Below, piece by piece: positions 10,417-20,339 of a stretch of 64,000 bases of DNA (positions are counted from its first letter, which is position 1; each line of letters starts with the position of its first letter). The position numbers were made by a program, and so were the translations under genes. The stretch comes from Branchipolynoe longqiensis (Eukaryota; Annelida; Polychaeta; Phyllodocida; Polynoidae). The notes below the pieces were generated by a model. That model had not been told where the DNA came from. It did not search any database and was given only the letters and a program-made list of their open reading frames with translations. The stretch lies in assembly GCA_030323885.1 (NCBI GenBank), contig CM059198.1, forward strand, positions 58,120,917 to 58,184,916, given 5' to 3'.

Positions 10417-10903
10417 AGCTCCTGTCACACTTCAGTGGATCGAGGAAACGGATTGAAATGGAACAAAGTCCATTGATATCCGGCAAAGTCAGGTTTGTGT
10501 CCGATGGATATCGGTTGATATCTGTTGATATCCGTTGATATCCAGCCTGATCCATTACAAGTGTTGATCATGCACAAAACTTGTAATGGATTGCGCCGGA
10601 TTGACGTATGCAGTTATGATCCATTACCATCCATTCCCTGTCCATCACCCATCCATTCCCGTCTGTTACCCATCCATTCCCATCGTTTACATATCCATTA
10701 CATGTCCGTTGCCATTTGCTATAGTTTTTTTGTATACTGAATTGTCCGTTGATTGTTAGATATGTTATCAACTGTTACCGACCGTTACTGTCTTTTACCG
10801 TCCATTACATAATCGATACATTTCAAGTCCAAATCACACCGGATTAGAATATTTTTGTCCGGGTCTGTCCGTATCCTAAATCTGGTAAAGTGTGACAGGG
10901 TCT
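10417..10903. mobile_element. CTGTCACAC-TIR element, copy 1
   Basis: Ends are AGCTCCTGTCACACTT and its inverted partner AAGTGTGACAGGGTCT, flanked by TA. The interior is a quasi-repeat of GATATCC and TCCATTAC motifs, not the GTCCG motifs of the other copies. It shares CATGCACAAAACTTG with them. No transposase ORF. Confidence 0.75.
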
Positions 10904-10918
10904 TAAATAATAGATTCA

Positions 10919-11790
10919 ACCGGATACGGTGGCTGAATCGGCCCTGCTGAACTTCACCTGCTGAAGGTCGGGAGTTCAACTCCCAACCAAGTCAAACCGA
11001 TGGCTTATACAATTGATACCTGTCACTACCTAGGCTGGCACACGGCTTGATTAGGATTGGATAATTGTTTGGTTTTTGGAGTTTGGCATCGTGGCAACAT
11101 CTGAGATCATATCAGGAGAGGGCTATGATAGCAAAAGAACTTGTTAGCACAGTATCAGGATAATGTGGCTGGGAGGGATATCGGGTCATGGTGCTGGCGG
11201 CCTGGTCTCTCAGTGGGACAGCTTGATAAAGTCACCATGGGTGTAATTGATTAATCAACTCGGGTGACCCGAGCCACTTTTTGGCGCATGCGCACATCCT
11301 ACAGACTCAGGTTGGATAAACGAATAGGTTCAGGGTGGATACAATGGTGGCATAATCAAAACCTTAATATTTTTGTTCACTAACCGATATATGTACAGCA
11401 ACATAGCATTTTAAGTATTTTATGATTGTAGAAGCTGACAATCTGGGTTATTAAGAAAAAAGTATTAAAACAACACATCGGACCTGTAGGGGTAGCTCCT
11501 ATCTTACAGGTAGCAGCACAGATGTGATATCATCGCTCCTAGTAAACCCCAGCCAAGAGGTGGGTTATTTGGGTCGGGTCGGGTCGTTTTGCACATGGCA
11601 CGTGTATTTCTCTACTCCACTCGCGGTGTTTGATTTGAGATTCTGACTACTCGGGTAATCCGAGTCGCTCGGGTCGTGTTAATCGATTACAGCCTATGAG
11701 TGTGCACTGTCACAAGTCAGTACCCTTCCTGATATGATCTTAGATATTGCCAGAATGTAAAACCCCAACAACCAACCAAGCAAAACCCTT
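10919..11790 (+). mobile_element. SINE-A2 copy carrying two insertions
   Basis: Head GGTGGCTGAATCGG with B-box-like GAGTTCAACTCCC, body (GATAATGTGGCTGGGAGGG), and tail after 11692 (TGATATGATCTTAGATATTG). It is interrupted by an inverted SINE-A tail fragment (about 11069-11130) and by a TIR element (11242-11691). Confidence 0.85.
11242..11691. mobile_element. TIR element (hAT-like?) nested in SINE-A2
   Basis: Inverted ends TGTAATTGATTAA and TTAATCGATTACA, with inverted CTCGGGTGACCCGAG / CTCGGGTAATCCGAG sub-terminal blocks. It interrupts a SINE body that resumes with CTATGAGTGTGCACTGTCAC. The target duplication is not clean. The hAT assignment is only suggested by end style. No ORF. Confidence 0.65.
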
Positions 11791-12109
11791 CAGATCTAAT
11801 GTAGGCTAATTAAATTATAAATTCGCCAAGAAGATCACAATTGATTGGCTGTGTTATGTGATATAAGTCCCGGCTGCGCAGTGTGATATCGTTGTGTGAG
11901 CAGCTTGCGCTGCGCATGCGGGTACTTAACTTCCGGTTCCCTGCAGTTTGAAGCATCATCGGAGGGTCAGATGATAGATGAGTTGATATATACACACATT
12001 CCCTCTCTACCGTCCTCCTACACCCATCAGTCAGAGTACAACCCCCATGTCTTCCCCCTCTCCCACAACTATTGCCATCCATTCCCACACCACACTGCCC
12101 CATTAATAC
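11791..12109. other. Unassigned stretch before satellite
   Basis: Nothing recognised. Contains GCTGCGCATGCGGG, close to an NRF-1-like motif, at about 11909. Confidence 0.35.
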
Positions 12110-12433
12110 TCGCCGGTATGGGCTATTGACGCAGTATGTACTTCATATAATGTATAGCCTATATACTATATATGATATGTAATATATATATAAATTATAT
12201 TGTGACCTAAATACTTGCCGGTATGGGGTATTGACAGCATGCATGTATGTGCTTCATATAATGTATAGCCTATATGCTACATATGATATGTAATATATAT
12301 ATATATATATATATAAATAAAGTATAGTGTGACCTAAATACTCTCGGGTATGGGGTAGTGAGGTCATGTCAGTATGTGCTTCATATAATGTATAGCATAT
12401 ATATTATATATGATATGTAATATATATGATATG

Positions 12434-12467
<34 letters not shown>

Positions 12468-12808
12468 CGTATATTGTGCCCTAAATACTCACCAGCACAG
12501 GGTATTTACGTCATGCCAGTGTGTGCTTCATATAATGTATAACATATATACTATATATGATATGTAATATATATATATATATATACAGGATAATGTGCCC
12601 TAAATACTCGCAGGTACGGCATATTGACGTCATGCCAATATATGTTTCATTTAATGTATATGATATGTATTATATATGATATGTAATATATATAAATTAT
12701 ATATATATATGTATATATCTACATATATATAAGGTATATTGTTCCCTAAATACTCGCTGGTATGGCATATTGACGTCATGCCAGCATGTGTTTCATTTAA
12801 TATATAGG
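12110..12808. repeat. AT-rich satellite, left arm
   Basis: Irregular monomers of about 100-145 bp. Each has a conserved core (AATACTCGCCGGTATGGGAT followed by TTGACGTCATGCC) and a long variable (TA)n stretch. Cores begin near 12110, 12210, 12338, 12484, 12602 and 12746. Length variation lies mostly in the (TA)n part. The array resumes at 16813. Confidence 0.9.
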
Positions 12809-13106
12809 ATAGGTAGTTAAGGATTGAGCCGTATTTCAATGAGCAGGCCAGCCAGGTAGCATAGAGGGCCACCTGCTCAACGGAGCAAGGGATTGGAGAC
12901 CTGGAGGAGTGAAAAAGATTAACATATTCTAAATATCTGCGGATCTGCACCCCCCTTGTGATGGCCGAGTTGTTCGCGTAGGACTGGCGATGGTATTCCT
13001 GCTGCTCGCCCTTCAGCGCCAATGTCACTGCAAAAAATGAAAGGTGCATCAAACACGTGGCTACAGCAGAGTGAGCCGTTGACATCCACAGCCCTGATCC
13101 TGTCAA
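12809..13106 (-). pseudogene. Tyrosine recombinase, N-terminal part only
   Basis: The reading frame is shifted by one relative to the upstream RNase H frame and overlaps it, as is usual in DIRS-order elements. The segment around SAITRGVQIRRYLEYVNLF followed by PIPCSVEQVALYATWLA and SILNYLS resembles the core-binding (SAM-like) domain of tyrosine recombinases. The R-H-R-Y catalytic half is absent. After SILNYLS the frame runs into AT-rich satellite. In the live element this enzyme would integrate circular cDNA by site-specific recombination. This copy cannot encode an active recombinase. Start at 13106 is arbitrary. Confidence 0.7.
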
Positions 13107-15149
13107 CGCTATCAGCCTTATCTAGCCTACTTAGGGCGTCACAAGTCACATTTACGCTGCTGCGGATATAGACCGAGCTGAACGAGAAGTTGTTCTCGAC
13201 CGACAGCCAGAATAGTTTACGGAGGAAAAACATGATCCCCTTGCATCTGGACCTGCCAGTGTTCAGCGCTGCCCGAACAACCTCACTGTCGGTCACGATC
13301 ATGACCGTGCTGTTTGCCCAACTTGTCCCCCAACGAAGGCAGGCTGCGTAGACCGCCCACATTTCTTGGATGTTGATGTGGGACGAGCCTACGTCAGGTG
13401 GGGGGAGAAGGTGGTGGTGGCCGGCATAGGAAGCGAGGGGTTTGTTGGCTCCGTCGATAAAGGAGCCAACCGCCCAGTCGTGACCATGGAGAGCTCCAAA
13501 TCCCCACTTAGAAGCGTCGCTGTACGTTGCTACTACAGGAGCAAACTTCCCGAGGATCCTAGCCTTGCCGTTGAATCGCCTCGCAAAGCGTAGCCACCCA
13601 GTCCAAGTCCTCCCTTATCCCCTTGCCCAGTCGGGCTCTATGGTGAGGTTGTTTGAGGCTGGCCATCAGGTCGTATATACACCTAGAAAACGTCCTCCCA
13701 CCCCTAATGACCTTGGAGCAGTGGGCCAGCAGGCCCCCAACACGCTCAAGTTCCTTCTTAGATGCCTTCCTACGCCCCTGAAGACTGTGAAGCACTCTTA
13801 TTGTCTTAGACAGTTTGTCCTGGGGGAGACTGAGCTCAAGGCTCAAGGAGTCTACGTCGATCCCGAGGAACCGGACCTTGGTGTCGGCCTTACTCACTTT
13901 CTTGAAGCTTACAAAGAAACCGATCCCCCTAAGGATAGCGATCAGCTTCCTCTAAGCCCTCTCGACCTCGGACCTAGTTCCGGCCACGAGACAGAAGTCG
14001 TCCAGGTAGTTAACTATCCGGTCAACTCCCTCCCGAACACAGCATCTCACGATAAAGTCCGAGATCTTCGAGAATATGTAAGGGCTCGAGGAGAGGCCCA
14101 TGCAGAGGCGGTTGTCAAGAAAGTAGGAGAAGGCCTGATCACCGGGTCTCTTGTAACGGAGGCCTTGAAGGTGGCGGTCCTCGGGATGGACTGAGACCGA
14201 CCTGTAGGCATCCTTGATATCGACAGTGCCGAGCGCGTCACCCCGTTCAAGCATGTCCGTCATGTCGTTGAGACCTTTGTAGGAGAACTTAAGGCATACC
14301 TGGTCCGTGAAACCATTGACAGAACTGTCAGGCGGAACACTGCAATCGATGACCACGCGCCCACCACCGTCGTCCTTGGGGACGACGAATGCATCGTGAG
14401 TGCAGGGCGCGGGGGCATTGACGGTAGAGATGAGACCATCTCGTTCCTCATCCCTGAACTTCCCGTCAATGATCCCACCCTCCCAGGCTGACCTACTACG
14501 AGTCTTCGTAGGGACGTAGTTAGCAGAACAGCCGGGATTGATGACCCGGAAACCGAACGTAACTCCGGTAATAATGTATAACCAGTCGGGGTCGGTGTCG
14601 CCACGCAGAAATAACTCAGTGAAGACTCTACATGGTCTGAGCTGCGTGGCGACACCGGCAATCTTGTGAGTACAATCACAATAGCCCCGAACACACTCTC
14701 TGGTGACCTTAATTGTCACCGGCGTACCCCCTTCAAGTTCCCTAATGTGAACTAGGAGGCTGCCCCCATCAACTTGCTCAACGAACAAGCGGTCATAGCG
14801 ACTGGAACCTGCCGGACTCAACCAGCGCAATCCAACACCCGGAGATTCATGGATCCGGCTTTCCCTAGTCCCCCCCAGACTAAATGTATCGACCCCGGCT
14901 GTAGAAGAAACAACAGTATAATGAACATTGGCATTGGGGCAAGGGTCGACAGTATCAGTCTCGGCGGGGTCAGGCGTACTCGCGTAACTAACAGCGGGGG
15001 AAATAGTCCCAAGGTCTTTCACAGCGTGACCCCGGTTGGCGCCCGAAGGGCCATGATCAGTGACGCCGGGCATATCAGCCCCAGAGTCATCAGCAGCCGT
15101 GCTCCACTCATGGGTCTGGCCGTTATCAGTTTTAAGAGCCCGCAGCTTC
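12919..15149 (-). pseudogene. Reverse transcriptase / RNase H polyprotein, broken
   Basis: An open frame from about 15149 (first ATG 15073) encodes an RT. From the 15073 start, VDIKDAY with the first catalytic Asp lies near residue 285, LCMGLSSSPYIF near 323-334, and YLDDF near 356-360. A single TAG at 13952-13954 follows SEVERA. The same frame continues (FVSFKKVSKADTKVRFLGID) to about 13565, the RT thumb/connection. A 1-nt frameshift near 13570-13590 then moves to the RNase H frame (12919 onward). RNase H retains all four acidic positions: TYSDAS, NIQEMWAV, VTDSEVV and TCDALSR. The product would copy element RNA to cDNA. As it stands it is inactivated by one stop and one frameshift. Confidence 0.85.
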
Positions 15150-15172
15150 CTAGGTCATTCTTTGCACTTCTG

Positions 15173-16117
15173 TCATGTGTGTGACTTCAATCCACACGCG
15201 GAGCAGTCATGTGAGAATCGACAGCCCAAGCGTGTGCATCCTGTGTCGCCGTTCCAGGCGTAGCACGACCTCCGGACCCCCCGGGCAGGAGAGTGCTTCG
15301 CGGCACTGCGTTGCCCGGGACCGCCCTTCTTCTGCTTCATATTGTGAGGGCCATAGTGCTCTATGCTCTCGTCCTGGTGCGACTTAGAGAAAGCAGAGAA
15401 GCCGATTGTCTCACCGAGCTTACGTATAGCCAAGATGTGGTCCCCGTGAGCACTGTCTTTATAGTGGTCATCCATCGCGCTTGCTGATACAAAGCTTACG
15501 TGTTCTATGAACGCCCTATAGTCCGATGCGGTCAAGCCTTGGATGTCCAAGCACCATTTACAGGATGCTCTTAACAGCTCGTGGGTGTTCATCTTCCTGA
15601 CATCTTTTCCTTGACCGTACTTAGGCAGAGACCACTTACTTCTTCTCCGACGCGACGAGCTCCCGCTGCTCGACCTGGACGAACGCCGCCTCCTCCTACT
15701 CGACCCTCGTGAGTGTCGACGAGAACGGCCGTAGGAAGAGTGTCCACCGTCCTTGTTGAATCCTTGGGTCCAAGCTGGAGGATGGGGGGCTGGTTCGGTC
15801 GTCCGTCTATGGTCGTCCGATGTCACGTCGATCTTGATGGTCGCGTGGGAAGCGCGGTCGCCTCCCCGTCGTCCATCATCATTTGTCGTCATCCCGCGTC
15901 GACTCCGTCGTCTGTCACGCTCTTCCATTAGTGCGGCTAGCTCGTCCTCCAAGTCGGCGACGCGTATTTCCGACTTTATCTTGTTGATAGCCTCCCGAGC
16001 GTTTCTCTCTCGGTCGTCCAGCGAGAGAGTCGACATCGCCGAGGTTGTAGAATCCACAAGCCTCAGACACAATCGACACACATGTCCGAGTATAATAGGA
16101 TATACTCCCCCCTGCAA
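15173..16117 (-). CDS. Gag-like protein of the DIRS-order element
   Basis: An intact 314-residue frame. A second in-frame ATG at 16036 (MSTLSLDDRERN) is an equally plausible start and would give 287 residues. The first third is acidic/charged and probably coiled coil (EIRVADLEDELAALMEERDR). An Arg/Ser-rich tract covers roughly residues 130-165. A conserved middle (NTHELLRASCKWCLDIQG) follows. The C-terminus has two metal-binding motifs: C285-x8-C294-x4-C299-x3-H303 and C305-x2-C308-x4-H313. Such CCCH/CCH fingers at the C-terminus are typical of ORF1 in DIRS/Ngaro elements, where the protein is thought to bind element RNA. It stops 24 nt before the RT frame opens. No disabling mutation seen. 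Confidence 0.75.
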   Translation of the reverse strand: MQGGVYPIILGHVCRLCLRLVDSTTSAMSTLSLDDRERNAREAINKIKSEIRVADLEDELAALMEERDRRRSRRGMTTNDDGRRGGDRASHATIKIDVTSDDHRRTTEPAPHPPAWTQGFNKDGGHSSYGRSRRHSRGSSRRRRRSSRSSSGSSSRRRRSKWSLPKYGQGKDVRKMNTHELLRASCKWCLDIQGLTASDYRAFIEHVSFVSASAMDDHYKDSAHGDHILAIRKLGETIGFSAFSKSHQDESIEHYGPHNMKQKKGGPGQRSAAKHSPARGVRRSCYAWNGDTGCTRLGCRFSHDCSACGLKSHT

Positions 16118-16812
16118 CTTTTTTGCTTCTGTCGTCCGTTTTCCATGGACAAACCTACAGTAAATATCAGTGACCCGTTGGCCCGATCAATGGTGATCGA
16201 CCGTTAAAGATCGGACGAGATTCAAATTGCTGCTGTAACGATTCGCCGATACGGATATAAATCTGCAATTAATCTATGAACCTTTAGATCGACCGATATA
16301 GTCGTCACCTGGCCCGAACAGTTAAGCAGTTTCAGCACGATCGAATGTTATAAAGTAAATATCCAGCATTTTCAATAGCGATCAGTGTAGGATTGATAAT
16401 GGACAAGCTGAAATTAACTTGCTTCAGTCGTCCGCTGTCACTGTAAAACGCTAAAATAAGGTTTAGTTTTGTTGCACAATACCGTTAACTTGTCATTCAG
16501 GTGCGATCGGCCTTGTTATTGCTGATCAGCGAACAGGTAATAGCTGAAGTCGTCCGCTGGCCCCAGGTGTAACAACAGCTAGCCAGGTAGGAGAAGGGAA
16601 CCACAGGTAGCAGGTAGACTGTGGTCCTTCCAGTTTGAAATGCGGAGGCAAAGTGACTGCCCGGGGCAGATATCGCGCAGTGGTGGCGCTCGGGCCCGGC
16701 TAGCCGGGGCAAATCCCGGGCAGGTCAGCGATTGGCCAATAATATACTTAACAAGTATCAGGAATAAATAATAATAATGAAACTCCACCTGTTTTATATT
16801 TGCATAATTCAT
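16118..16812 (-). other. 5' non-coding region of the DIRS-order element
   Basis: No ORF. Contains repeated short motifs (TCGACCG, CGTCCGCTG at several places) and a GC-rich patch (16650-16730). I could not identify inverted or split direct repeats with confidence, since the partner end is lost. Confidence 0.4.
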
Positions 16813-17340
16813 TATACATCCTATATATGATATGCAATATATATAAATTATATATAAAGTTGATTGCATCCTAAATACTTGCCGGTACGCCATATTGACA
16901 TCATGCCAGTGTGTAGTTCATTTAATATATAGCATATATATTATATAGGATATATTATATATATATATATCTTATATATATAATGTGTATTGCTCCCGAA
17001 ATAAATTATATATATGTACATATATATAAAAAGTGCATTGCGTCCTAAATTCTCGCCGGTACGGCATATTGACGTCATGCCACTGTGTGGTTGTTTAATA
17101 TATAGCATGTATATGATATATGATATGTTATATATATATATTACATATATAAAGTTTATTGCTCCCTAAATAATCGCCGGGATGGGATATTGACGTCATA
17201 TTTGCATATGTTCCATACAATATATAGCATATATATTATATATTAGTATGTAATATATATGCATATATAGTATACTGTTTGCTATGGTTGAAGTATATTT
17301 AATACATATGATTGATTATATATACTATGGTTAGTTTATG
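16813..17340. repeat. AT-rich satellite, right arm
   Basis: Same monomer as the left arm, with cores near 16870, 17045 and 17168. This shows that the retroelement sits within a once-continuous array. Confidence 0.85.
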
Positions 17341-17416
17341 ATACATATGAGGAGTTAAGGCACACAACCCAATACACAAATTGAGATAAACATTGGAATC
17401 AAATGATGTAATAGCC

Positions 17417-17735
17417 AACCGGGGATGGTGACCGAATCGGGAGAGTGTGGGACTCGCATGTGCGAGATCGGCAGTTCGCTTCCTGGTCGAGTCAAACCGA
17501 TGAGTTATCTAATTGATACTTGTCAATGCCTAGCCAGGCGCTAGGCATTGATAGGATAGGGCAAGGACTTGTTAGCTTAACAGGATAATGTGTCTTAGTG
17601 GGATATCAGGTCATGGAACCCATGGCCTGATGCCCAGTGTGGCAGCACTATAAGGTTGCAAGTCGGTATCCATCCTGATATGACCTAAGATGTTGCCAAG
17701 ATGTAAAACTCAAATAACCAATGAACTGAAGTGTG
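17417..17735 (+). mobile_element. SINE-A2, near full length
   Basis: Head GGTGACCGAATCGGGAGAG, then CCTGGTCGAGTCAAACCGAT, body (GATAATGTGTCTTAGTGGG) and tail (TGATATGACCTAAGATGTTG, AACTCAAATAACC). Confidence 0.85.
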
Positions 17736-17771
17736 CCAAGTTTATGTGGCCAATTACTCATCTTGTAGACA

Positions 17772-18116
17772 ATGGGAGCGGGATGTAGCTCAGGCAGTAG
17801 AGCGTCCAGCTGTGAAGCTGTCCGTCATCGGATCGATCCTTCTTAGTGGACCCCTTTGCAGTTTGGGTTATTTTCCATTCCAAACAGTGGTTCACAACTG
17901 CATCATCAAAGGCGGTGGTATGTGCTGTCCTATCTGTGGGAAAGTGCATATAAAAGACCCCTTGCTGCTTATCGGTAAGAGAAGCCTATGTGGCGGCAGT
18001 GGGTTTCCTCCAAATACAATTTGTCAGAATCACCATATGTTTGACGTCCAATAGCCAATGATAAAAATCAATGTGCCCTAGATGTATCGTTAAATAAAAC
18101 AAACTTTTTTTTGTTT
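17772..18116 (+). mobile_element. V-superfamily SINE resembling mollusc RUDI
   Basis: The tRNA-like head GGGATGTAGCTCAGGCAGTA has a near-perfect A box, and GGATCGATCC replaces the B box. The conserved centre GTATGTGCTGTCCTATCTG, GTGCATATAAAAGACCCCTT and GACGTCCAATAGCCAATGAT, and the end CGTTAAATAAAACAAAC plus poly-T, match what I remember of the RUDI family. This is the best lineage marker in the window. Confidence 0.85.
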
Positions 18117-18454
18117 GATGTATAATGGAATTTTCTTGACATTCGCAAAGACTTAATTGCCAAGGCGCGAGTTTCCACATGTCGCCAGAGGCAGGTTCTA
18201 ATAGGAACTTACTCCACATTGGTGTGATAAACTTTACAGTCCCATAGCTACCAATACACCAAGTAGCATTCAAGATTCTGATGCTTGTGTGTGCACCTAA
18301 ATCCGCCCGCAACATGCCTGTTCCTATTGAAGTCTGCCACTTTGGATGCTTGTCCCTCATCGCCCACTTGTCTCACTGTGCTCCAACGTGAATAAACGTC
18401 CTGCGCGCCCGCGCTCTCCGAACGGACCAATCAGCATCATGTGCCCTCGTGACC
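18117..18454. other. Unassigned stretch
   Basis: No gene or repeat family recognised. Confidence 0.4.
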
Positions 18455-19005
18455 GGGTGGGGTTGGTTGGTTGTAGGAGTTTTCCATTCTGCCAACATCT
18501 AAGGTCATATCAGGATGGGTACCGAGTTGTGACAAGGTGTAAAATGGCTAAAGCTTGAATCGGTGGTTGTGTAGGCAGGCTATAGTGAAATCAATACATA
18601 CAAAGAGAAAGGAAGAGTATAAAGTGTAAAGAAGAAGAGAGAGTCCAGCCCTCGGGTTTATTATGTATATGGTTAGATGGGTTCATTGTAGAGTGTCACC
18701 ACACCCCTTTCCCCCAATGGGAAACAAGCATTCTTGGCCCTACCCATAGGGATCCAGCATTCCTGGTCCCCATGGCTACCAGTGGTCTGCCCACCACCAC
18801 CAAGCTGTATGGCCCCATGGCCACCACCAACCTTGACCATTGAGTGTGGTGATCCCTATCCCAGCAGAGGGGGTAGGCCCTGAATGCACTCACACCCAGA
18901 CAGACCTGCCAGCACCACCATGTCTATTTCCATCCCACTCAGGCACCACCAACCCATACATATATATATACATACATGCGCCTGGTCATGTACACCGATC
19001 AGTAT

Positions 19006-19065
19006 TCCCCCTATGCCGTATCCCCCTATGCCGTATCCCCTTATGCCGTATCCCCCTATGCCGTA
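19006..19065. repeat. 15-bp tandem repeat, 4 units
   Basis: TCCCCCTATGCCGTA repeated four times with one substitution. Confidence 0.95.
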
Positions 19066-19092
19066 TCTCGGATTATTTTACAAGGGGGCCCA

Positions 19093-19150
19093 ATACTGAT
19101 ATGACCTTAGATGATGCTAGAACATAAAGCAACAACAAACAAACAAACAG
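19093..19150 (+). mobile_element. SINE-A tail fragment
   Basis: CTGATATGACCTTAGATGAT followed by ACAACAAACAAACAAACA. Confidence 0.7.
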
Positions 19151-19405
19151 TACAAGGGGTGCATGAATGGTGTCTTTATCATGCTGCCCAATGGGAAATC
19201 AGGCAGTTGGTGCAATGACCCAATATCCCACTCAGTCATATTATCCTGACACTGAGCCAACCAGTCCCTGCCCTATCCTGACCACCAGCCTAGGAAGCGA
19301 CAAGTATAATTTGTATAAGTCATTGGTTTACCTCGACCGGGAACCAAACTCCCGATCTCGGTGATGCGAGTCCCGCGTTCTACCGATTCGGCCACCGCGC
19401 CCGAT

Positions 19406-19750
19406 GACGGGGTGGGGAGGGTGGGTGGGTTGGTGGGTGGACGGAGGTGGGGGTGGGAGGTGGGGGAGTGGGTTGGTGTTTGGGGGAAGTGGGTGCTTGC
19501 CCATTACTGTATTATTTACAGAGTTGGAATCGAAAATGGCGCTTTGGTGAAACGATATCAATAATGGCACCAATCAATGCGGACCTGTGTATGCAGGGAG
19601 GGAGGGATGGTGGGGAGGTGGTGGAGGTGGGTGGGGGGCAGATGGCGGGGGCGTTGAATTAAAAGAGAACATCAGGGAGTGTTTGAATGTGGATGTATTT
19701 AAGAGGCAGATGGGGAGAAGCTGTGAGCTGAAGGGGATAGGGAAAAGATA
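19406..19750. repeat. G-rich low-complexity DNA
   Basis: Two GGTGGG-rich patches (19410-19490 and 19600-19640) around ordinary sequence. No gene recognised. Confidence 0.6.
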
Positions 19751-19752
19751 TA

Positions 19753-20072
19753 CAGTACAACCCCATTAAAGCTCGATTAAACCAAACGATCGGTTAATCC
19801 AAACTTTTTTCCATGGCCCGACAAAATACTACCATGTATCATATACAACAATTGATCAAACCAATGTCGGTTAATCCAAATTATTGGTTAATCCAAAGAA
19901 AGTTGTCGGGCCCCAGGCCACTTCAGGTATGGTTAAGCGAAACTTTCATGTGGTTATAAGTTAATCTGCCTTTTTTATATGATAAATAGTAGTATTTTGC
20001 CAGGCTTCCGAAAAAAGTTTGGATTAACCGATCGTTTGGTTTAACAGAGCTTGGTTTAATGGGGTTATACTG
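19753..20072. mobile_element. MITE-P2, complete (pogo-like)
   Basis: Ends CAGTACAACCCCATTAAAGC and GGTTTAATGGGGTTATACTG, inverted, flanked on both sides by TA (19751-19752 and 20073-20074). The interior repeats AATCCAAA / GGTTAATCC motifs, so most of its length can fold back. CAGT ends with TA duplications are typical of pogo/Tigger-type Tc1-mariner relatives. No ORF. Confidence 0.85.
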
Positions 20073-20169
20073 TAACTACATCAAAAACAATAATCAAAGT
20101 GTCCACATACATTGTATATTACATTCATAATGCACCCACGTTTTTGCCAAAGCCAAGTTAAAGTCGAAG

Positions 20170-20252
20170 CGAAAGCTCGGTTAAACCAATGATCGGTTAA
20201 TCTAAACAAATTTCCAGGGTCCCTTCAAGTTTGGTTTAACGGGGTTATACTG
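20170..20252. mobile_element. MITE-P2 fragment
   Basis: GCTCGGTTAAACC and GGTTTAACGGGGTTATACTG. The first 15 bp of the left end are missing and most of the interior is deleted. Confidence 0.75.
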
Positions 20253-20339
20253 TAAGTGGTTTAGGGAGAGGGTATAGAGAGACGAGACATGAAAATATAT
20301 AGGGTAAAGATGTGCGGAGAAACAGAGGCGACAATAGCT

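Larger units (their letters stand above)
12809..16812 (-). mobile_element. DIRS-order (tyrosine recombinase) retrotransposon, 3'-truncated
   Basis: In minus-strand order the element carries a Gag-like ORF, RT plus RNase H, and then the start of a tyrosine recombinase. That gene order and the recombinase instead of an integrase define the DIRS order. I see no methyltransferase domain, which would favour a Ngaro-like member over classic DIRS-1, but the truncation weakens this. The recombinase runs into satellite sequence at about 12809, so the 3' end and terminal repeats are missing. The 5' non-coding part reaches about 16812, where satellite resumes. Coding GC is far above the flanks. Confidence 0.85.
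18455..19405 (-). mobile_element. SINE-A2 split by about 610 bp
   Basis: Tail at 18455-18556 (GTCATATCAGGATGGGTACC) and the rest at 19168-19405 (GCTGCCCAATGGGAAATCAG to a head ending CCGATTCGGCCACCGCGCCC). The intervening 18557-19167 contains unrelated sequence, a 15-bp tandem array and a plus-strand SINE-A tail (19093-19150). Confidence 0.75.

Noticed and set aside
13565..14194. 209-residue plus-strand open frame
   Set aside because: Antisense shadow of the RT/RNase H coding region; no recognisable domain.
14774..16163. Several plus-strand frames of 64-136 residues
   Set aside because: Antisense to Gag and RT; GC-rich coding DNA leaves open frames by chance.
17772..17845. Possible tRNA gene
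   Set aside because: The tRNA-like part continues into a SINE body with poly-T end; the B box is altered.
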